A stretch of 64,000 nt of DNA from Streptomyces kaniharaensis (GTDB lineage Bacteria; Actinomycetota; Actinomycetes; Streptomycetales; Streptomycetaceae), in contig NZ_WBOF01000015.1 of assembly GCF_009569385.1 (NCBI RefSeq), positions 1-64,000 on the forward strand. The letters are read 5' to 3'. Each line of letters starts with the position of its first letter. The stretch's first letter is position 1. The notes beneath the pieces are model-generated. The model saw nothing but the letters and a program-made list of their open reading frames with translations, searched no databases and was not told the DNA's origin. Positions 59,556 to 64,000 of the stretch are shown here, piece after piece. The translations under genes were made by a program, and so were the position numbers.

Positions 59556-59600
59556 CGGACTAGCGACTCCGGTTTTCAACGATACGGACTGCCGACTCCG
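59556..59600. promoter_or_regulatory. Duplicated TetR operator
   Basis: Two near-identical 16-bp sites, CGGACTAGCGACTCCG (59556-59571) and CGGACTGCCGACTCCG (59585-59600), both followed by GTT, lie 29 bp apart between the divergent SnoaL-like and TetR genes. Each is an imperfect palindrome (CGGA...TCCG). Two tandem sites on one face of the helix suggest cooperative repressor binding. Confidence 0.65.
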
Positions 59601-59643
59601 GTTGTCCAGGCGGCTCCGCCGCCTACGGGAAGAGGTGAAGGGG

Positions 59644-60216
59644 ATGAGCGGCGCTCAGGAGCGCCCGCTGCGGGCGGACGCGGCCCGCAACCGGGCCAGG
59701 CTGCTGGACGTTGCCACGGAGGTGTTCACCACCCGCGGCGTCGGCGTGCCGACCGAGGAGATCGCCCGGGCCGCCGGGGTCGGGGTGGGCACGCTCTTCC
59801 GGCACTTCCCGACCAAGGAGGCGCTGCTGGAGGCGGTGATGGTGCGCAGGCTGGAGACCATGGCGGCCCGGACCGTACAGCTGGCCGCCGAGTCCGAACC
59901 CGCCGAGGCCTTCTTCGATTGCTTCCGGCTGCTGATCGACCAGTCCGTCGGCAAGAGCGACTTCGTCCAGGCACTGGCCGCGGGCGGAGTGGACGTGCAC
60001 TCGGCCCTGCAGGAACCGAGCATGGCAATCCAGGCCCAGTTGGGCGAACTCCTGACCGGCGCGCAACAGGCAGGAGCGGTCCGCCCGGATCTGGGCCTAC
60101 CGGAGCTCCTTGCCCTGCTCGCCGGAACCAGCAAGGCGATGGAACAGCTCAAAGCGGACCCGGCTGCCCGGGAACGGATCTTCGAGGTGGTCTTCCAGGG
60201 CCTGCGGCCGTGCTGA
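59644..60216 (+). CDS. TetR/AcrR-family transcriptional regulator
   Basis: A 190-residue repressor, ATG directly downstream of GAGGTGAAGGGG. HTH: ADAARNRARLLDVATEVFTTRGVGVPTEEIARAAGVGVGTLFRHFPTKEALLEAVMVRRLE, with the family motif GVGTLFRHFPTKEAL. The C-terminal domain (FFDCFRLLIDQSVGKSDFVQALAAGGVDVHSALQEP...GAVRPDLGLPELLALLAGTSKAMEQL) matches the common streptomycete SnoaL/oxidoreductase-linked TetR group (SbtR-like C-terminal domain). It probably represses itself and the SnoaL-like gene through the two sites at 59556-59600. Confidence 0.93.
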   Translation: MSGAQERPLRADAARNRARLLDVATEVFTTRGVGVPTEEIARAAGVGVGTLFRHFPTKEALLEAVMVRRLETMAARTVQLAAESEPAEAFFDCFRLLIDQSVGKSDFVQALAAGGVDVHSALQEPSMAIQAQLGELLTGAQQAGAVRPDLGLPELLALLAGTSKAMEQLKADPAARERIFEVVFQGLRPC

Positions 60217-60569
60217 CGGCCGGGCGGCGGCGCGGCTCTCGTGAAGGCCGGAGGCCCCGCCGATCAGCGGGACGTCCCACGGACTTCGGCGGGTGCACAC
60301 ACGGGCACGGTAGAGGGCGCCGGCCGACCACCAGGGGGTGAGCCGCCCATACCCTGCCGTTCGCCTGGACGGCCCGCCGGCGCCGCGCGCCCGCTGGCCG
60401 CCGCGTTCACGCCCACCGACATGGCCAGCGGTAGTTGCGCGGGGCGTATCTGCCAGGGGGAGTGGAACAGGTGATCGAGGCGGACGGCTCGCTCCAGGCC
60501 GGCCTGCGCCCAGGTGATGGACGACGCCGGCTCACCCCGCCGGCCGCGGCAGCCGCCGTCGCGAATCGG
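60217..60569. other. Intergenic stretch without a supported gene
   Basis: About 350 bp between the TetR gene and the end of the minus-strand membrane protein. Nothing with a start signal and a protein-like pattern is seen. Confidence 0.3.
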
Positions 60570-61097
60570 TCACTGCCGGTCGCGCAGAAGACGGCGCACC
60601 GTCCAGGGCAGGACGAACCACAGCAAGCCGAAGACCAGTGCGACGACGGCGGTGATCGCCGCCGCGAGCGCCGCCCCGAGCACGACGTCCAGGACCAGCA
60701 GGACAGCGCCGGTCAACGCGGACGCGAGCAGCAACAGCCCCGCCTGGGCGATGCGGGCGGAGACGGTCACGATCTGTGCCTTGCCCGGGTGGCGGTACAG
60801 ACCGCGGTGCAGCGCGACCGGGGTGGCGAGGACGGCGGAGGAGAGGACGGCCAGCAGCAGGGTGGCGACGTAGATGTCCTGCTGGGCGTCCGTGAGTTCG
60901 GAAAAGCGCGGGGTGAAGGCCACGCCGAGCAGGAACGCGAAGACGATCTGCACACCGGTCTGCAGCACCCGCAGCTCCTGCAGCAACTCCACCAGGCGCC
61001 GGTCGGCCCTGACCGCAGGGTTCTCCCACCCCGGCGGCGGCGCGGCCGGCCGGGGCTGCGGGTCGGGCTGAGGCTGCGGAGACGGCGTGCCGGTCAT
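60570..61097 (-). CDS. DUF6328-type four-helix membrane protein
   Basis: A 175-residue protein (MTGTPSPQPQPDPQPRPAAPPPGWENPAVRADRRLVELLQELRVLQTGVQIVFAFLLGVAFTPRFSELTDAQQDIYVATLLLAVLSSAVLATPVALHRGLYRHPGKAQIVTVSARIAQAGLLLLASALTGAVLLVLDVVLGAALAAAITAVVALVFGLLWFVLPWTVRR). The ELLQELRV.QTGVQI.FAFLL...F..RF..L...Q...Y...L opening and four helices are typical of a widespread actinobacterial family (DUF6328). A Pro-rich head precedes the core. Function unknown. An ATG three codons earlier is an alternative start. Confidence 0.8.
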   Translation of the reverse strand: MTGTPSPQPQPDPQPRPAAPPPGWENPAVRADRRLVELLQELRVLQTGVQIVFAFLLGVAFTPRFSELTDAQQDIYVATLLLAVLSSAVLATPVALHRGLYRHPGKAQIVTVSARIAQAGLLLLASALTGAVLLVLDVVLGAALAAAITAVVALVFGLLWFVLPWTVRRLLRDRQ

Positions 61098-61478
61098 GAG
61101 TCCCATTGTGCTGGCTTGCGCCCGGCGGGACCGGGCGGGAGACCCTGCACCACCGCTGCGCCGGTCCTCGCCCCGGCCGCGATCCACGCGGCACAGCCCA
61201 AGACGATCCGTACCATGCGCCCGGACGATGCGGACCACGGCAACCTGCGGCGTCGCCGTCGGCGACCACGCCCGCCCTGCGAGCTCACCCGCCACCCTGT
61301 TCGGAGGCCCTCACCCACGGCGCCGACTGCCTCCCACCTCGCCCTGTCCTCGGTGTCGACGAGCCAGACCGCCATCCGCTGCGCGGAGTGGGCATGCGTG
61401 TCTCTGGACAAGGCCGGCGAGTAGCCATCACTGCGAAACCCCCTCGACCTGGTGACCTCCTGAAGAGATCCTTCGGCC
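61098..61478. other. Intergenic stretch without a supported gene
   Basis: About 380 bp separating divergent genes. Frames are open but show no recognisable protein pattern. Promoters for both flanking genes should lie here. Confidence 0.3.
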
Positions 61479-62030
61479 ATGGAGTTCCTCTGCTACCACC
61501 GCGACCGGCCCGACTCCGTAGCCCTGCGCGGCGAGCTACTGGAAGAGCACTGGTCCTACATGGACCGGTACGCGGAAGAGATGATCGCCCGCGGCCCGAC
61601 CCTCGACGAAAGCGGCAACACACCCACCGGAAGCGTGCACATCGTCGACCTGCCCGGCCCCGCCGCCGCCCGCGCGTTCGCCTTCGAGGAGCCCGGCTAC
61701 CAGGCCGGCGTGTACCGGGATGTGCTGCTGCGGCGCTGGCGCAACCTGCTGGGGCGCACCATGTGGGACTTCCCCGGTGGCCGAACCGGCGGCAACCGGT
61801 ACCTGGTACTCGGCCTCGGTTCGGGGCAGGCCGTCGACCTCACGGTGCCGCCCGACCGGCGCGAACTGATCGCCTACGGGCCGCTGTTGTCCGACGACGG
61901 CGCCACCTGGCTGGGCACGGCGGCGTTGGTCCGGGCACCGGAGCCGGAGGCGGCACGCGCCCTCCTGACGCTGGACCGGTACGCCGACATCGAAGTGCAC
62001 AACTGGCAGTTCGGCGGGCGGCCGTCGTAA
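61479..62030 (+). CDS. YciI-family protein
   Basis: A 183-residue protein. Residues 1-95 are a YCII domain: MEFLCYHRDRPDSVALRGELLEEHWSYMDRYAEEMIARGPTLDESGNTPTGSVHIVDLPGPAAARAFAFEEPGYQAGVYRDVLLRRWRN, with the conserved EHW..M..Y.....RGP.L, GS.HI.D and FA.EEP....GVY elements. The C-terminal 85 residues (GGNRYLVLGLGSGQAVDLTVPPDRRELIAYGPLLSDDGATWLGTAALVRAPEPEAARALL) look like a second, degenerate ferredoxin-like YCII module, so the protein is probably a tandem. YCII proteins are small, often of unknown activity. No clear partner gene. Confidence 0.85.
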   Translation: MEFLCYHRDRPDSVALRGELLEEHWSYMDRYAEEMIARGPTLDESGNTPTGSVHIVDLPGPAAARAFAFEEPGYQAGVYRDVLLRRWRNLLGRTMWDFPGGRTGGNRYLVLGLGSGQAVDLTVPPDRRELIAYGPLLSDDGATWLGTAALVRAPEPEAARALLTLDRYADIEVHNWQFGGRPS

Positions 62031-62215
62031 CCCGGAACGCCTGGCCGAGGTTGCTGCGGAAGCCCTTGATCGCTCAGCCTCCTCGTCCCGGACGCCCGCC
62101 GATCGGCGGTGTGGCTGTGGTCCCTGTCGGGTGTCAGGGACTGGTGTGGTTGGTGTGTTTCTAGGCTGGTGTGTGTTGGTGGTTGGTTCAGCGCTTTGGT
62201 GAGGGAGGACGATTC

Positions 62216-62581
62216 ATGCGTGGGTTGGTGCGTGCTGTTGCGGTGGTGGGTTTGGCGGTTGGGGTGGTGGCGGGTGTCGGGGTTGGTGGTGCGGGTGCGG
62301 TGGGTGGTTCGTGGGCGGGTTGTCCGTGGGGTGCGGTGTGTGTCTATCCGCAGGGTCAGGATCCGGCGGTGAGTCCGAGTGAGGTGTTCTGGAGCTACGG
62401 TGCTCACAATCTGAGTAATCAGTTCGGGAGTCACTGGGTGCTGAACAATCAGTCGGGTGGTGCTCATGCGCGGCTGTGTCGGGGGTCGGGTGGTGTCGAC
62501 TGTGTCTATGACATGGCGGCGCAGAACGGGGTGTGGTTCGACCTGGGTCCGGTCAATTCGATCACGCTGGATCGTCCTTGA
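62216..62581 (+). CDS. Secreted peptidase-inhibitor I36-like protein
   Basis: A 121-residue protein, ATG after GAGGGAGGACGATTC. A Sec signal peptide is clear (MRGLVRAVAVVGLAVGVVAGVGVGGAGAVGG, cleavage near residue 29-31). The mature part reads SWAGCPWGAVCVYPQGQDPAVSPSEVFWSYGAHNLSNQFGSHWVLNNQSGGAHARLCRGSGGVDCVYDMAAQNGVWFDLGPVNSITLDRP, with the CP.G.VC.Y opening and four Cys of the streptomycete crystallin-like inhibitor family I36. Third codon positions use G and T heavily in place of C, unlike the genes to the left. It is a single-gene unit closed by the hairpin at 62651. Confidence 0.85.
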   Translation: MRGLVRAVAVVGLAVGVVAGVGVGGAGAVGGSWAGCPWGAVCVYPQGQDPAVSPSEVFWSYGAHNLSNQFGSHWVLNNQSGGAHARLCRGSGGVDCVYDMAAQNGVWFDLGPVNSITLDRP

Positions 62582-62650
62582 TATTCGGCAACTCGGTGTT
62601 GCTGAATGGTTTCTGACGTTTCATCACTGAGGCCTGGTGGCTGTGGTTGA

Positions 62651-62694
62651 GGGGTGTCCGTCGCTCGGGGGGGAGCGGCGGGCGCCCCTTGTTT
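62651..62694 (+). terminator. Intrinsic terminator with G-U wobble stem
   Basis: GGGGTGTCCGTCGCTC and GAGCGGCGGGCGCCCC form a 16-bp RNA stem with three G-U wobbles around a GGGGGG loop, followed by TTGTTT. It lies 70 bp past the I36-like gene. On the plus strand all three wobbles have T where a perfect stem would have C. Confidence 0.85.
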
Positions 62695-62792
62695 CGTGTG
62701 TTCGGGCGCGTGTCTGGGTGTGTGGGCCGGGTGGTGTCGTGTGATCTGACGTTCCGTCAGGTTGTGAAGGGGTGTCCCGGGCTGTTCCTGCA

Positions 62793-63393
62793 GCCTCCCT
62801 TCCGCCTCCCGGTCGCCCCTTTCGCCTCCGTCTCTCTTCCCCCTCTTTCGTGTCCGGTCGCCTTCCGTCGCGCTGTCCTGTCGGTCTTTTCGTCCCTTTG
62901 GTCTGTCTTTCACGGTCTTGTGGCGTTCCTTGTGTCTCGCTGTGCTCTTCGCCCCTCCTCCTTCCGTGGTCCTGTCGTCTTTCTGTGTCTTCCTGTGGTC
63001 TCTGTCCCGCCGCCTCCGTGTGTTGTCCGGTTGTCCTGGTGCCCGGTCGTCTTCCTGCGTCTTCCTGCGTCTTCCTGCGTCTTCCTGCGTCTTGTTGTGT
63101 CTTGTTGTGTCTTGTTGTGGTTGTCGTGTGTCTTGCGGCGGTTCCCGCTGGCCCTCTTCTGTTGTGCTGTCGCGGTTCTGCTGGTGTCGTGTCGTGGTGC
63201 TTCGGTGGTCGTCGTCGCCGTCCTTGTGTTGTCGTGTTGTCTTCCGCTGGCGCTGCCCTGCCGTCTTGCTGCCCTGCTGTGCTGCTGTGTTGCCGTCTTG
63301 CTGTGTTGCTGTGGTGCTGTGTTGCTGTGGTGTTGCTGTCTTCTTCCTGCTTGTCGTGTCGTGCTGGTGGGGTGGTGGGGGGTGGGTGTTTGG
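62793..63393 (+). other. Adenine-free tract
   Basis: Reading the plus strand base by base, there is a single A (62912) between 62793 and 63393; from 62913 to 63393 there are 481 bases without any A. The strand uses only T, C and G; the other strand has no T. Since stop codons need T plus A or G on their own strand (TAA, TAG, TGA all contain both T and A), no frame on either strand can stop here, so long open frames on both strands are artefacts of composition. No promoter -10 box can exist inside. A transcript from the plus strand would lack A; one from the minus strand would lack U. Function unknown. Confidence 0.9.
63051..63120 (+). repeat. Tandem 10-bp repeats inside the adenine-free tract
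   Basis: CTTCCTGCGT occurs four times in tandem (63051-63090), directly followed by three copies of CTTGTTGTGT/G (63091-63120), a diverged form of the same unit. All seven units keep the 10-bp period, close to one helical turn, and contain no A. Confidence 0.9.
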
Positions 63394-63476
63394 AGGTTTC
63401 TCCAGGTTTGGGTTTCGGGTGAGCGTTCGGGAAGATAACGAATGGAGGTGGATTGGGGGCTGGTTGGTTTTACTTG

Positions 63477-63506
63477 TTGACGTCATGGGTGTGGGCGGGT
63501 TTAACT
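63477..63506 (+). promoter_or_regulatory. Candidate promoter of the sugar-transport operon
   Basis: TTGACG (63477-63482) and TTAACT (63501-63506), 18 bp apart, resemble a housekeeping sigma promoter. They lie about 50 bp before the ATG of the binding-protein gene. GGGTTTAACTCCCC around the -10 box is a partial inverted repeat that could be an operator. Confidence 0.5.
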
Positions 63507-63557
63507 CCCCCCACTCCGCCGCAGTGTCGCGGCGATGTCTGGGAGAGGGACCTGTTC

Positions 63558-64000
63558 ATGAACGCTTCGATGCGTCGTGCTGTTATCGCCGTTACGGGTG
63601 TTTCGCTGGCGTTGTCCATGGCCGCGTGTGGTAAGGCGGGGGGTGACAAGGCGGGTGCGGCGGCTTCGGGGGACAGTAAGTCGATTGGTCTGCTGCTGCC
63701 GGAGAACGCCTCGTCGACGCGGTATGAGTCGTTCGACCGGCCGTTCATCGAGGCGAAGGTGAAGGCGCTGTGTGCGGACTGCAACGTGTTGTACAACAAC
63801 GCGGAGGGTAGTGCCGCGAAGCAGAAGCAGCAGTTCGACACTCTGATCGCGCAGGGTGTGAAGGTGATCGTGCTGGATGCCTTCGATGCGAAGTCGACGC
63901 AGAGCTGGGTGCAGGAGGCGGCGGCGAAGGGTGTGAAGGTGGTCTCCTATGACCGTCTGGCCACCGGTCCGGTCGCGGCCTACGTGTCGTTCGACAACGA
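63558..64000 (+). CDS. Sugar ABC transporter substrate-binding lipoprotein (partial, runs off the right edge)
   Basis: The first 147 residues of a periplasmic-binding-protein type I lipoprotein, ATG after GGGAGAGGGACC. The lipoprotein signal is MNASMRRAVIAVTGVSLALSMAACGKAGG, with lipobox Cys at residue 24. The mature part SKSIGLLLPENASSTRYESFDRPFIEAKVKALCADCNVLYNNAEGSAAKQKQQFDTLIAQGVKVIVLDAFDAKSTQSWVQEAAAKGVKVVSYDRLATGPVAAYVSFDN matches xylose/D-allose type binders (XylF/ChvE): IGLLLP....RY..D...F, Q...LI.QGV.V.V....D and V.SYDRL. Permease and ATPase genes are expected beyond the window. Codons favour G/T in third position. Confidence 0.9.
   Translation, partial: MNASMRRAVIAVTGVSLALSMAACGKAGGDKAGAAASGDSKSIGLLLPENASSTRYESFDRPFIEAKVKALCADCNVLYNNAEGSAAKQKQQFDTLIAQGVKVIVLDAFDAKSTQSWVQEAAAKGVKVVSYDRLATGPVAAYVSFDN

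Noticed and set aside
63051..63120. CRISPR array
   Set aside because: The repeats are contiguous 10-bp units without spacers and there are no cas genes.
62506..63486. Long open frames on both strands, including a 326-residue His/Thr/Gln/Arg-rich minus-strand frame and a 263-residue Cys/Leu/Val-rich plus-strand frame
   Set aside because: The underlying DNA has almost no A on the plus strand, so stops are impossible in all six frames; amino-acid content simply mirrors the three-letter composition and there is no RBS.
1..64000. Insertion sequences or an integrated plasmid/prophage
   Set aside because: No transposase, integrase, terminal inverted repeats with target duplication or phage structural genes were recognised, despite many gene fragments.

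Overview
The window is high-GC DNA from an actinomycete, most likely Streptomyces or a close relative such as Kitasatospora (an inference from gene families, not a search). Indicators are a SARP/AfsR-type regulator with NB-ARC and TPR domains, a type VII (ESX) secretion locus, a mycothiol-dependent-isomerase-like protein, GPP34, UBP zinc-finger and CGNR proteins, GTG starts and leaderless-looking genes.

Layout. 1-32.7 kb is an accessory-looking mosaic of single genes. It holds small regulator/target pairs (ArsR with an MFS pump, TetR with a flavin monooxygenase, CGNR regulator with a second flavin monooxygenase, LysR with MFS, GntR with VOC and SDR, LysR with SDR, and a GlxA-type regulator beside a DJ-1/PfpI protein). 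It also holds an MMPL exporter, a von Willebrand A (VWA) protein behind a promoter matching the RecA-independent DNA-damage (PafBC) motif, a YceI protein, an IPT/TIG protein, and many gene fragments (SigJ-like sigma factor, Nudix, EamA-like transporter, LysE, DJ-1, AraC, MFS, peroxiredoxin). An initiator tRNA-fMet lies at 30.84 kb inside this fragment zone.

32.8-58.8 kb is one coherent type VII secretion locus, entirely on the minus strand. In transcription order: SARP/NB-ARC/TPR regulator, EccC, EccD, EccB, an 855-aa Pro/Ala-rich protein with an ART-like C-terminus, an EccA-like ATPase with a beta-helix N-terminus, two WXG100 proteins, a Gly-tailed secreted-protein candidate, a 956-aa repeat-rich WXG100-like protein, a YbaB/EbfC-like protein, a third WXG100-like protein, and a 1547-aa effector with WXG100-like, OmpA-like and HExxH zincin segments. 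Most junctions overlap or are a few bases apart, and a strong hairpin follows the last gene. No MycP protease or EccE was found here.

59-62 kb has a SnoaL-like/TetR divergent pair with repeated operators, a DUF6328-type membrane protein and a YciI protein. From about 62.1 kb to the end the plus strand becomes G/T-rich and A-poor. It carries a secreted peptidase-inhibitor I36-like protein, a strong terminator, a tract of 481 consecutive bases with no adenine, and the start of a sugar ABC transporter lipoprotein. Because every stop codon needs A on one strand or T on the other, that tract cannot contain a stop in any frame, so its long open frames are not evidence of genes.
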